Source: Saccharum officinarum
Taxonomy: Eukaryota > Streptophyta > Magnoliopsida > Poales > Poaceae
NCBI GenBank assembly: GCA_020631735.1
Contig: CM036221.1
Span: forward strand, 8,289,381-8,353,380
Length of the DNA stretch: 64,000 bases
Direction: 5' to 3'
Position numbers and translations under genes: made by a program. Of this stretch, positions 34,856 through 46,262 are shown piece after piece. The notes below the pieces were generated by a model, which was not told the DNA's origin, made no database searches, and saw nothing but the letters and a program-made list of their open reading frames with translations. Numbering within the stretch: the first letter of the stretch is position 1; every line of letters starts with the position of its first letter.

Positions 34856-37800
34856 TCATCTTTTAAAGTTACTAGAATCAAGCACATTTAGTTCACTTCT
34901 CAACCTACAAAAGGTAGCTTCATCCAAAGGTTTAGTGAAGATATCCGCTAATTGATCTTCACTTCTTACACCTTCTAGTGATATGTTATTTTTAGCAACA
35001 TGATCTCTTAGAAAGTGGTGGCGGATATCAATGTGCTTGGTGCGAGAGTGTTGTACCGGATTGTTAGCAATTTTAACCGCACTTTCATTGTCACATAAAA
35101 GCGGCACCTTTTTAAGAACAACTCCATAGTCTAGGAGGGTTTGTTTCATGTATAGGATTTGTGCACAAAAAGCCCCCACGGCAATGTATTCCGCCTCGGC
35201 GGTGGACAAAGCCACACTATTTTACTTTTTAGATGACCATGATACTAAGGATCTCCCAAGCAAATGGCACCCTCCGGATGTGCTCTTTCTATCAATTTTG
35301 CAACCGGCATAATCCGAATCGGAGTAGCCAACTAGTTGGAATCTAGCTCCTTTGGGGTACCATAGTCCGATGCTTGGAGTATACTTAAGATATCTTAGGA
35401 TTCTTTTTACGACACTTAAGTGAGGTTCTTTAGGGCACGCTTGAAAGCGGGCACACACGCACACACTAAACATGATGTCGGGCCTAGATGCGGTAAGGTA
35501 TAACAAGCTACCAATCATAGAACGGTAAAGAGTTTGATCGATTGGTTTACCTCCCTCATCTAGGTCGAGATGTCCATTAGTTGGCATTGGGGTCTTGATT
35601 GGCTTGCATTCTTCCATCTTGAATCTTTTGAGAAGATCCTTGGTATACTTCTCTTAAGAGATAAAGATCCCTTCTCTCATTTGCTTGACTTGAAACCCAA
35701 GGAAGAATGTTAGCTCACCAATCATTGACATCTCGAACTCTTTTGACATCAATTCACCAAATTCTTTGCAATAGTCTTCATTTGTTGACCCGAAGATGAT
35801 ATCATCAACATATACTTAACAAATGAAGATCTCTTCTTTGAATTTCTTGGTGAATAGTGTGGTGTCAACCTTCCCAATGGTGAAGCCCTTCTCAATGAGG
35901 AAGTCCCAAAGGCGCTCGTACCATGCTCTAGGGGCTTGCTTGAGCCCATATAGCGCCTTGGACAACCTATAAAAATGATTAGGATATCTAGGGTCTTCAA
36001 ACCCGGAAGGTTGTTCAACAAAAACTAGTTCATTTATAAAGCCATTTAAGAATGCACTTTTCATATCCATTTGATATAGTTTCATATCATGATGTGATGC
36101 ATATGCAAGTAGGATACGGATGGCTTCAAGTCTTGCAACATGTGCAAAAGTCTCTCCAAAATCAAGACCTTCAACTTGAGAGAACCCTTTTGCCACTAGT
36201 CTTGCCTTGTTTCTTACCACTACCCCTTGATCATCTTGCTTATTGCGGAACACCCACTTGGTTCCAATGACTCTTGCACCTTTTGGATGCTCTTCAAGTG
36301 TCCATACTTGATTGTGGGCGAAGTTATTCAATTCTTCATGCATGGCATTCACCCAATCCGGATCTTGAAGAGCTTCTTCTACATTCTTAGGTTCAAGACA
36401 AGAGACAAAAGAGTGATGTTCAACAAAAGAATTAAATTTTTGAGATCGAGTCATTACACCCTTTGTAGGACTCCCTATGATGAGATCTTGTGGATGTGCT
36501 TGAAGTAGAGGTGAGTTTCTTCGATCAACCATTTGAGGGGTGGGATGAGGAGCATCAACATCTTGTGCTTGTGCCTTAGCTTGATGATGAGAGACATGGG
36601 TGTCTTCATTTTCAACTCTCTCATTCTTGTCATCATCTTGAGGCACATATGATGATGATGGTGGATTAACAATTTGTACATCGTCTTCATCATCTTTAGG
36701 CTTGATGTCACCCACCGACATATTCTTCATGGCCTCCCTCAATAGTTCATCACCTACATCATCACAATTCTCAATTGCTCCTTGGGAGCCGTTAGATTCA
36801 TCAAATTCCACATCATATGTTTCTTCAACCAAACCGGTGGCGTGGTTAAATACTCTATATGCTTTGGACTTTGATGAGTAGCCAACAAGAAAACCAATAT
36901 CACAACGTCTTTGGAACTTCCCTAGGTGTTGACGCTTCTTGTAGATGTAGCATTTGCACCCAAACACCCGGAAGAATGAGACGTCCGGCTTCTTCCCATT
37001 TAGCAACTCATAAGGGGTCTTGCAAAGAAACTTTTGTAGGAAGAGGCGATTTGAAGCATAGCATGCGGTGTTGATTGCCTCGGCCCACAATTTCTCCGGT
37101 GTATTGTACTCATCTAGCATTGTTCTTGCAAGAGTGATCAAGATCCAGTTCTTCCTCTCAACTACACCATTTTGTTGAGGAGTGTAGGTTGATGACACTT
37201 CATGCTTGATTCCAATTTCATCACAATAGGCTTCAATATTGGTGTTGTCAAACTCTTTTCCATTGTCACTTCTAATCTTCTTTATTTTGACTTCAAATTC
37301 ATTTTGAGCTCTCTTTGCAAACTTCTTGAAGCAACTTGCCACTTCAGATTTATCATGAAGAAAGAAAGTCCAAGTGTATCTTGAGAAGTCATCCACAATC
37401 ACAAGACAATAAAGATTTCCACCCAAGCTCTTGTAAGTTGTAGGACCAAACAAATCTATATGAAGAAGTTCTAGTACTCTTGATGTTGACATGTAGGCTT
37501 TGGTTGGATGAGTGTTTGCAACTTGTTTGCCGGCTTGACATGCACTACAAGGTTTGTCCTTTTCAAACTTTACCTCCTTCAAGCCTCTTACTAGTTCTTT
37601 CTTCAATAGCTTGTTGAGGGTGTTCATTCCAACATGAGCAAGCCTTCTATGCCAAAGCCATCCAAGTGTGGTCTTGATGAACAAACATGTCATCAAGTTT
37701 GCATCTTCGGAGGTGAAGTCAACAAGATAAAGATTGTTGTATCTAAAACCCTTGAAAATCACTTGCTTGTCATCTATCTTGGTAACAACCACTTCATTTG

Positions 37801-38080
37801 GACCAAACAAGCATTGGTAGCCAAGATCACAAAGTTGCCCAACGGATAGTAAGTTGAAACTCAAAGAAGCAACATAGAGCACATTTGAGAGAGAATGATC
37901 ATTTGATATTGCAACCTTGCCTATACCCTTGACTTTGCTCTTTGAATTATCTCCAAATGTGATCTTGTCTTGGCATACCCCATCCTCTTCAAGTGAGGTG
38001 AACATACGAGGATCACCGATCATGTGTTGTGTGCAACCACTATCAATCACCCAATGAGATCCACCGGTCTTGTAGTTCAC
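34856..38080 (-). pseudogene. Sirevirus pol (protease, integrase, RT, RNase H)
   Basis: One reading frame spans the whole region. Protease: DSGCTQHM just after the start. Pre-integrase: LWHRRLAHVGMNTLNKL and CSACQAGKQ. Integrase core: LHIDLFGP, RSDNGKEF and TPQQNGVVERKN. Reverse transcriptase: RLVAKGFSQVEGLDFGE, YQMDMKSAFLNG, then YVDD at about 35810. RNase H: GYSDSDYAG and LSTAEAEYIAV. Three TAA codons interrupt the frame, near 35816, 35654 and 35222, each where a CAA (Gln) codon is expected; the first lies just before YVDD. The N-terminal codon at 38080 is GTG, so the true protein probably joins gag by another route. Confidence 0.9.
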
Positions 38081-38094
38081 CTACACATAAGAGA

Positions 38095-40425
38095 TCAAGC
38101 CTTTTGTTTAGGGACCCAAACTTGAGAGGGACCCTTGACTTTTTCAACTAGTGACTTGGCAACCCAAATCTTCTTTGGCCTATTCTTGTTAGGACCCAAG
38201 TACATGACTTTCATCTTTCCACTAGAGTCCTTTCTAAGCATGTAGTGAGCATTGAAAGCAAAGGGTCTAGCATACTTGGGCAAGGGTTGTGGTGGTGGAG
38301 TTTTGCACTCATGAGCAAAATGACCTTCTTGTCCACACTCAACACATCTCTTTGGCTTGGGCTTAGTCTTGCTTTGTTGTTGTTTGGCCTTGACCTTCTT
38401 CTCTTGATTTGCCAAATACCCAATGCCACTCCTATCTAACTTCATGACGGTGTTCATGAGTAGCTCACTTTGCAAATGTTGGCCTCTTGTAAACTTGCTT
38501 AGGCCGGTCTTGAGATGCTCTTTCTCTTGCTTGAGTTTCTTGTTTTCTTCAATAAGTGACTCATTTGAAGCTTGCTTTTCAAGAGCCAACAACTTCTTGT
38601 TCTTAACTTTAAGCATCTCATTTTCACTCTTGAGCTTGACATACTCATCATAGTCATTTGCCTCAACCACACTCTTGCCTTTGCCGCTAGAACCTTGCTC
38701 AAAGTTCTCAACAATCAAATCATCACATGATGTAGCTATATCAATCTTAACAATTTGGTTAGTAGCATCATGTGTCTCAAGAGCAAGCTCATTAGCAACA
38801 ATACGAGTATCATAGTTGATTTTTAATGTAGTATATTCTTCTTTTAGAGAGTTGAGTCTAGTCATGAGTTCACCATGCTTCTTCTCAATTTTATCATGTT
38901 TATCTCTAAGCTCCTTGTTAGAAGTTTTGAGCTCCTTGAGAGAAGAAGACATAGTTTCATTTTGATCTATGAGCTCATCCCTAGTCTCATGTGCACTTTC
39001 AAGCTTAGATGAGAGTGTTTCATTTTCATGTTGAAGCTCATCATTTTCATTTCTAGTCCTCCTTATGATTTTAGAATATTTGTTTAACAATTTTACTAAT
39101 TCATCATAAGAAGGTGCATCATATTCATCATCACTATCACTATCATCACTATCACTATTTTGTACCTTTCGATCACCTTTAGCCATGAGGCATAGGTGGG
39201 AAGTGGATGATGACGGTGAGGATGGCGGTGAAGATGATGATGAAGACGTTGATGACGATGGTGATGGCCCAACCACAAGTGTGGCGATCTTCTCTTTTTC
39301 ATCATCACTTTCATCGTCGGAGGACTCACATGATGATTCAATGTCGGTGAGCCAATCACCAACAATATAAGCCTTGCCTCCCTTCTTCTTCTTGTAGAAC
39401 TCTCTTTTCTTACCATCTTTCTTCTTGTATGGTTTGTTCTTTCTTTTATCATCTTCTTCTTCACTTGAATCATCTTTCTTGCCCTTGTACTTATTCTTGT
39501 TTTTGTCTTTTGGAGGCTTTGGGCATTGATGAGCTAGATGGCCAAGTTCTCCACAATTGAAGCAATCCATTTCGGAGATTGGCTTCCTTTTGGTACTAGT
39601 GAAGAATTTCTTCTTCTTGCCATCGAACTTGATGCCACTCTTGTTGAGCTTCTTTAGCATCTTGGTGGTTCTTCTCACCATGAGTGCAAGTGATTCATCA
39701 TCAATATCACTCTCACTTGTGCTCTCTTGCAATATCATGGCTTGGCCCTTCTTCTTTTTCTTTTCATAGCTAGCTTTGAAGGCCAAGTCCTTCTTCTTGG
39801 AAGATGATGAACCCTCTTCCAGAGTGATGTGCATGTACATCTCATGTGCATTGATCTTTCCCAATACTTTAGTCGGTGTTGCGGCAGAGAGATCACTTTG
39901 GTGAAGTACGGTGACAATATGTCCATACTTCTCAATGGGGAGAACACTTAAGATCCTCCTTGCAACATCCGTTTGACTCATTTTAGTGAGTCCAAGAGCA
40001 TTGAGATCTTCTACAAGAACATTCAAGCGAGTGTACATTTCATTAGCACTTTCTTTAGGAAGCATCTCAAAAGAATTAATTTTCTTTAAAGCAATATGAT
40101 AGCGTTCCTCACGCTCACTCTTAGTTCCCTCATGGAGAGCACAAAGATTCTCCCACAATTTATGAGCGTTTTTGGCATTACACACACGATTGAAGATATC
40201 TTTGCCTAGTGCCCGGTAGATTGCATTTTTTGTTTTTGCATTCCACCGGTCGTATTTTTCCTCGTCACCACTTGGGTTAACGGGATCCCTTATGGGGGAA
40301 AGCCCTTCGGTTGCGGCTCTAAGGCACCCAACATCTATGGCTTCGAGGTACGCCTCCATACGAATTTTCCAATATGGAAAATCGTCTCCCTCAAAAGTGG
40401 GAGGTGGTCCTTCCCCATTAGACAT
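38095..40425 (-). CDS. Sirevirus gag polyprotein (776 aa)
   Basis: This is an open frame from MSNGEGPPPTFEGDDFPYWK, the usual copia gag start with the FPYWKIRMEAYLEAI block (UBN2-type). The family's gag forms the virus-like particle that packages element RNA. Residues of about 270-290 form a zinc knuckle CFNCGELGHLAHQC; a second, CVECGQEGHFAHEC, lies near residue 700. Between them are acidic and Ser-rich stretches and a long coiled coil (about residues 440-650), which is typical of the long gag of sireviruses. Pol follows after a stop in a different frame, 15 bases on. No internal stop is visible. Confidence 0.85.
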   Translation of the reverse strand: MSNGEGPPPTFEGDDFPYWKIRMEAYLEAIDVGCLRAATEGLSPIRDPVNPSGDEEKYDRWNAKTKNAIYRALGKDIFNRVCNAKNAHKLWENLCALHEGTKSEREERYHIALKKINSFEMLPKESANEMYTRLNVLVEDLNALGLTKMSQTDVARRILSVLPIEKYGHIVTVLHQSDLSAATPTKVLGKINAHEMYMHITLEEGSSSSKKKDLAFKASYEKKKKKGQAMILQESTSESDIDDESLALMVRRTTKMLKKLNKSGIKFDGKKKKFFTSTKRKPISEMDCFNCGELGHLAHQCPKPPKDKNKNKYKGKKDDSSEEEDDKRKNKPYKKKDGKKREFYKKKKGGKAYIVGDWLTDIESSCESSDDESDDEKEKIATLVVGPSPSSSTSSSSSSPPSSPSSSTSHLCLMAKGDRKVQNSDSDDSDSDDEYDAPSYDELVKLLNKYSKIIRRTRNENDELQHENETLSSKLESAHETRDELIDQNETMSSSLKELKTSNKELRDKHDKIEKKHGELMTRLNSLKEEYTTLKINYDTRIVANELALETHDATNQIVKIDIATSCDDLIVENFEQGSSGKGKSVVEANDYDEYVKLKSENEMLKVKNKKLLALEKQASNESLIEENKKLKQEKEHLKTGLSKFTRGQHLQSELLMNTVMKLDRSGIGYLANQEKKVKAKQQQSKTKPKPKRCVECGQEGHFAHECKTPPPQPLPKYARPFAFNAHYMLRKDSSGKMKVMYLGPNKNRPKKIWVAKSLVEKVKGPSQVWVPKQKA

Positions 40426-40461
40426 CTTGCTCTAGGCGGTAAAGCCTAAATTTAGAGCAAC

Positions 40462-40478
40462 ACGGCTCCGATACCAAT
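40462..40478 (-). other. Primer binding site (initiator tRNA-Met type)
   Basis: On the minus strand TTGGTATCGGAGCCG follows the 5' LTR end, close to the common copia site TGGTATCAGAGC with one change. Confidence 0.75.
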
Positions 40479-42089
40479 TGAAAGGATCAAGATGCTCAAG
40501 AGGGGGGGTGAATTGGGCTTTTCTAAAAATTAATTGCAAGAATTAAATCCTACAAGCCAAACTTCACCCCTAGTGCCTACTTGTGTTCCTTGTGTTTCTA
40601 CCAATAAAAGTTTTGCACCCTAAGTTCCAATCCTAGACTAGCAAGGCAATTCTAGGAAAGTAAACAAGCAATGAAAGTAATGCAAGAAAGTAAATGCTTG
40701 AAAGAAAGGGATAGGAACACGGCGATGTTTTGCCGAGGTATCGGAGAGTCGCCACTCCCCACTAGTCCTCGTTGGAGCACCCGCGCAAGGGTGTAGCTCC
40801 CCCTTGATCCGCGCAAGGATCAAGTGCTCTCTACGGGTTGATTCTTCGACACTCCGTCGCGGCGAATCACCCAAAACCGCTCACAACTTGAGTTGGGTCA
40901 CCCACAATCTCGTCGGATGATCACCGAACTCCCAACCACCACCAAACCGTCTAGGTGATGGCGATCACCAAGAGTAACAAGCTAGAACTCTCACTTGACC
41001 ACAACAAGTCTAATGAGAAGATGGATGCACACTTGCTAGACTCTTGTCACTAGAGAGGATTCTCAAACTTTGATTCGCAAATCTCAATCCTCACTATGGC
41101 TCTTGCACTCCCTTGCACTTTAAAGGTGTTTCTCAGCTAAACAAATGAGCAAGAGACCTCTAAAAGAGGTGGAGGGGTTGTATTTATAGACCCCTCAGAC
41201 AAATCCAACCATTACCTTTTGAAACAGCCAGGCGCGCACTGACCGGACGCGCCTGTCGATATGACCGGACGCGCCGGTCGGTTGTAACGGTCGAAAACGG
41301 AAACTTGTACTGAGAGACCGGACGCGCCGATCTGTGCTGACCGGACGCGCCGGTCTGAGATGACCGGACGCTGCAAGAGCTCTCTGGAAATTTGACCTAA
41401 CGCAACACCGCGTCCGATCATAGGTGACCGGACGCGTCAGGTCTCCGCTGGACCTTACTGGAACATGACCGGACGCGCCGGTCTTTTTCACAGTCGCGTC
41501 CGATCATTGCAGTTTACCCTCTGGAACACGTGTCAGCCTGTCCACCGCGTTCGGTCCTCTCAAGGACCGCGTCCGGTCAGTCAGCCGAAAACGCAGTTAA
41601 GATTTTGTACTGACCGGACGCGTCCGGTCATGACCAGGACCGCGTCCGGTCAAAGGTAAACGGCTCAAACGTCTTCTAAACGCAATGCAACTTGAACCAA
41701 GTCGCTTCTAACTGTACTCTGAGCTTTTCTCGAGCTATAGTGCTAAGTTTGACAAGTGTGCACCACACCTAAACATAAGACTCACCTAGGTCAAGCTACT
41801 CGCTCATGCCCCTCTTCATAGTACGGTCAAAGGAAGAAACAAAGATCCTAACGACTATTCCAGATGTATCTCAACACCTTGACATCCGGAACTAACCGTC
41901 CTTAATCTTATTATTGATCCTTTGAAAACCGAAACGATTTCCATCAAGGGACATGACTGCCATATTGCCCAAAGCAGTTATCATCTCCATGACCTAACTT
42001 ACCAACGTTTCTGCAAAACACACGTTAGTCATGGTAATTATGTGTTGTCATTAATTGCCGAAACCAACACCGGGGCCTAGATGCTTTCA
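40479..42089 (-). repeat. Sirevirus 5' LTR
   Basis: 1611 bp, matching 28662-30306. It lacks about 36 bases of the palindrome cluster relative to the other LTR (around 41370). Confidence 0.9.
41235..41662. repeat. Palindromic CCGGACGCG motif cluster in the 5' LTR
   Basis: About a dozen motif copies occur; the perfect palindrome TGACCGGACGCGTCCGGTCA is at 41611-41630. Same layout as the 3' LTR apart from the deletion. Confidence 0.75.
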
Positions 42090-42607
42090 GTTTTGTATCG
42101 GTGTTGCAAAAGTAGATCTGGATGTTACACATGTTGCAATGGCCATGCTCGAATGTTTCAAGTATATGTTTCAAATGTTTTATCTGTATCAGACGTATGT
42201 TTCAAGTGTTTTCATTTGGATGTTACAAAGTAGATCTGGATATTGCATATACATGCATGTTGCATGCGTATGTTTCAAGTGTTTCGTACGTCTGCTGCAA
42301 GTGTTCCATCTGGATGTTGAGTAAGAATGGTTTTCAAGTGTCTTTCAGATGTTTTTACAATCGTTTCAGACACATGTTTCAAGTGTTTCATCTGTGTTCT
42401 TTTGTATATTGCAACTGCTATATATGAATGTTTCAAAAGTAGATCAGATGTTGCACATGGGATGCACGTGGGAAGCAGCTGGCGGTGCGGGCCCACTGCT
42501 GGACGCTCGCTCCCAAGCCCGACGCACTAGGGTGCTTGCTCGCTCGCTGAACGGGTACCGTCCGATACTAGCGTCCTGGATTGAATGTCTGGACGCTAGC
42601 AAGTCCG

Positions 42608-44779
42608 TTTTCTTAGTGCTTGTATGTACTCTTCTTCCTACAAACAAACCATATTTGCTTCCCCAGCTGCACCAAAGCTGGACTTCAATTCGGACATCCT
42701 TCAGCGCATATCTCCTCCTGCACGTGCACTCCTTTCCCTTCCTTTCCCTTCATGCACGAATTCAAGTAGGCGTTCCGTGTTGCACAATGCTCCTGTGGCT
42801 GCATCTGTACACTACAAAGAATCCCAAGGCGCTGGAAACTACAGACAAGCTTGGAATGAAGGCATGTCTCGGTAGGACGACAATTGTTGATTTGTTGTAA
42901 AGCACAAACAATACTCTTCAATATCCTCTGAAATATATGCCTGTGTCCACGGAAGATCTGGCATTCTGGCTAGCTTGTTTTTACTGTGTGTTCCAACAAA
43001 ATCATCCTTCTTTCTCTTCATTTGCTTAGCCGTCATGCAAAAAAAATTTATCAATGTACTAATCACCAGCTACAATAATTAAACAGCCAGACACTTATTT
43101 ACTAGCCAAATTAATCAAACTAAAGCACCCATCACCAAATAAATTTATGTCAAATTTGGCTACTCGATGATTCCATCAAACACAACTCGAACCAAATTTG
43201 AGTGTCAACAACCAGCTTATAAACCCGCTGGCTGGGACAATACAAGCCACACCTGGGTCACACTACTTGGGCCAAGCCCACTACCATTACATAACATATA
43301 TTGTACACTGATTAATCAAAAGTCCACAGGAGTATCCATATAATATCATATTGGTTGTGAAGTCTCTGTTTTCCTATCAGCTGTGTCCTTTTTGTATTTT
43401 TAGAGTTGGAAAAGTTGCAGTGTATTGAAGTAGATGCACAACTTATAAGTCCATCCTATAGATTTTTTTCATCATGCGATTTTTAAGGTTTCATGTTACC
43501 ATTGTGTGATGTGATCCTAATTAGTATGAAGTATCATATATATATCTCTTTACCAACTTTGAAATGCCATGATTTATGGAACATCATTGTCATCGATGTA
43601 CCAAAGACAAGATGATGTTCGAAAGGAAACTTGTATTACAATACCTATTTTATATTTTGCAATGTATACAATCCTTTCTATCTGATGGAAGCAACGAAAC
43701 GAGAGCTGTTCTCCACACACTCATGCAAAGGAGGCCACAACGTGTCATTTCTAGTGAATCTTTATAACACGACCAAGCTCTCACATGCCATTGGGCCACG
43801 TCTCTTCCAATTCACAGTCATCGGATGATATTGTTCTACGGTGAATATCCTAGCGTCAAAATACCTGCCAAACATAGGCAGGCCCGACCCTGAGGGGGTG
43901 CGGCGGGTGCGACCGCTGACGGCCCAGACCAAATAGGGGCCCAAACCTAGGAATGTAAACTCTCATAGACCACAGTCCATTTACCAGCAACAAGAGCCTA
44001 AGTAGGAAGGCAAATCAATATTGGTTCTATTTCTTTAAAAGAAACAATTTTTCATAACTCTCTGCCCTGACTGTGGACTACCTTGCCTTGTCTATCGCCT
44101 GTTCCTTGACGCGACGCCGCTTGCTGCCTACCCGGCACTGCTGTTAGGATCATTGTCATACACTCACACTGGACTATGGGGGTTTGTTTTTTTTTCCTTC
44201 ATTTAAGGTAATCATCTTAGTTCAAGAACTTAAAGTTTATTGTTGTCTTAGCTTTAACATTGTTCATCGATTATTATTAAAACATGTTAAACTGAGACAA
44301 TTTTATTTGATTTGTGGGCAATTTGCAAGTATAATTAGATGGCCTTATGAACCTATGACAATGAGTTCGTCACATGGCCCTTGAAAACATAGGGTTTTGT
44401 AGCTCGTTCCTGAAGGTGACATGCGAGGCCACCACCCGCAACGAGGAGGTAGCGACACACACTGCTTACTCGCCGAGTCGTCGTCGGAGTGGATAGGTGT
44501 GTCGGCCGTCAGCGACATGCATATATATGCTCGTGTCTTAATGAACAATACTCTACTGCTATATAATAGCTGGGTGCGGGCGCGCTGGCTGTCGGTCATC
44601 TCGTACCCCAACCCAACTACACGTAGCCACGTACTAATACCAACACACTGAACGCACGGTCAGAGTGAATCGACTCGGTGTCAGTCTTGGACAATACAAA
44701 CCACACAACACTCAGATTTCGGCATGTTGGGTCTGTCTCACTTGTCTAGCTCCAGTCTTTTGGCCCGGAGACGGGTCCT
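42608..44779. other. Region without a recognised gene
   Basis: Mixed AT-rich DNA. 43875-43940 is a GC-rich patch (CCCTGAGGGGGTGCGGCGGG) that could be a DNA transposon end. Open frames of 60-180 codons have no family motif. Confidence 0.35.
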
Positions 44780-46262
44780 ACCCAAGACGTCTGATTTATT
44801 TGCTCCTAAATACAAGACCAGTTTAAAACCGTTTGTTTTTTACATTGAATGGTTTGACGGTGGTTTTGCTAATGTGGTGCCACATCAGAGGAGGATAAAT
44901 CGAACTAAGTTGAAGATTGGGTGGTTTTGCTAACATGATGCCACATTAGAGGAGGGTAAATCAAACTAAGTTGAAGGTTCACAAGGTAAATCAGCCTAGA
45001 AATATTTTTAATAAATATCCAAAAATAAGAAATAAATTTTCAAAAATCTATCCAAATATATTTACATGAAAAATAATTAAATTTAAAATACTAAATCTGG
45101 TTTAATTTTAGAAAATTTATTTTACCTTAGAACATTCTGAAACTAGTTTAGGATTTTTTCCCCTAAAATTATGCTTTATCTTAAAGTGCCTAGCTTCAAA
45201 TTGTATGAATCTTGATGGACTAACTTTGGTGCTTATTTGATAGTAGAAGTTCTCAATATTTATTATAGTTAGTCGATGTTGATCACCAAAACTACGTAGA
45301 AGCGCCATTGGAGCATCGTCAGAATTGTATTGGGTGGTGGTCCCCTGCCCTGTATAAATTTTCAAAGTAGTTGTGTTAGCTTGTGGGCTATATGCACCTT
45401 GCGCACTTCGTTTAATATATTTATTTATGTTTTAGAATCCATTAAATTTAGTCAAGTTCTAATACAATGAACAATGGAGCATAGGATGACAGGAAAATCT
45501 AGATGTGGTGGCACACGATTCATAATGTTTGCACAGATAGAATCAAGGGAGATGAACATGATTTAGTGACACTTATGTTCATACTAAATAATATTAAGTA
45601 CGATGTGATTACATGGCACTTGTGTTCTCATGAACGTCATCATTTGGATGTTTAACCTAAACCATTTATAATAGACAACGGGAGCATGCACATGTAGCCG
45701 CTCAAGCAAAATCAACTACTTTGAAAATATCCGGGTCAAGGGACTAGCGTCCATGCTACAGTCATGAAGACACTCCATTGGCACTTCTAGGTAATAATAA
45801 TAGATAACGAGAGTTTTTGCTAGCAAATAAGCACCAAAATGAGTCCACTAAGATTCATATAATTTCAAGCCAAGCACCATAAAGATAGAGCACGATTTTA
45901 CAAAAAATATAGTTTCATAATTTTCTAAGGTAAAATAAATTTTCTAAGATTAAACAAGATTTCAGAATTTTTAATTTATTATTTTTTATGCAAAATATTT
46001 GGATAGATTTTTGAAAAATTATTCTTATGTTTATTTGGATATTTTTTAAAAATGATTTCTAGTCCAATTTACCTTCTTGAAGTTTCTCCTTAGTCAGATT
46101 TACCCCATCTCACGTGGTGCCACATTAGGAAAATCATCATAAAAACCATCAAGGTGCAAAAACAAACAATTTTAAAAGTTGAGGGAGTTAAAAAGCTGGT
46201 TGTGTAGTTCAAGGAGCAAATTCGAACAACCGCAATAGTTGAGGGAGGTAAATTAGACTTTT
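44780..46262. mobile_element. Foldback element with about 550-bp inverted arms
   Basis: The left arm (about 44780-45375) and right arm (about 45713-46262) are inverted copies with moderate divergence. Paired landmarks are CTAATGTGGTGCCACATCAG with CACGTGGTGCCACATTAGG, TCAAAAATCTATCCAAATAT with its inverse near 45995, GGTGCTTATTTG with CAAATAAGCACC, and TTTTCAAAGTAGTTG with CAACTACTTTGAAAA. A loop of about 340 bases separates the arms. No protein is encoded. It fits a foldback or long-TIR Mutator-like element; flanking duplications were not found. Confidence 0.7.

Larger units (their letters stand above)
28662..42089 (-). mobile_element. Full-length Sirevirus-type Ty1-copia retrotransposon
   Basis: The element is 13.4 kb with two LTRs, the 5-bp duplication GTTTT on both sides (28657-28661 and 42090-42094), a primer site for initiator tRNA-Met, gag, pol, an extra 3' ORF region and a polypurine tract. 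The LTRs differ by roughly two dozen substitutions plus one indel of about 36 bases by eye, so the insertion is fairly young. Pol and the extra ORF carry stops, so this copy cannot make its full set of proteins. Confidence 0.9.
28103..42607 (-). mobile_element. Mutator-like element, copy D, split by a Sirevirus
   Basis: The left piece (28103-28661) has the GC-rich arm with GAGCTCTACACCGGTGAACT and the start of the repeat array. The right piece (42090-42607) has the rest of the array and the terminus TCTGGACGCTAGCAAGTCC. Joining the pieces at the Sirevirus duplication GTTTT gives the same order as the uninterrupted copy E at 47895-49031, where AAGTGTTTCGTATCGGTGTT reads straight through. Outer target duplications were not found. 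Confidence 0.7.
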
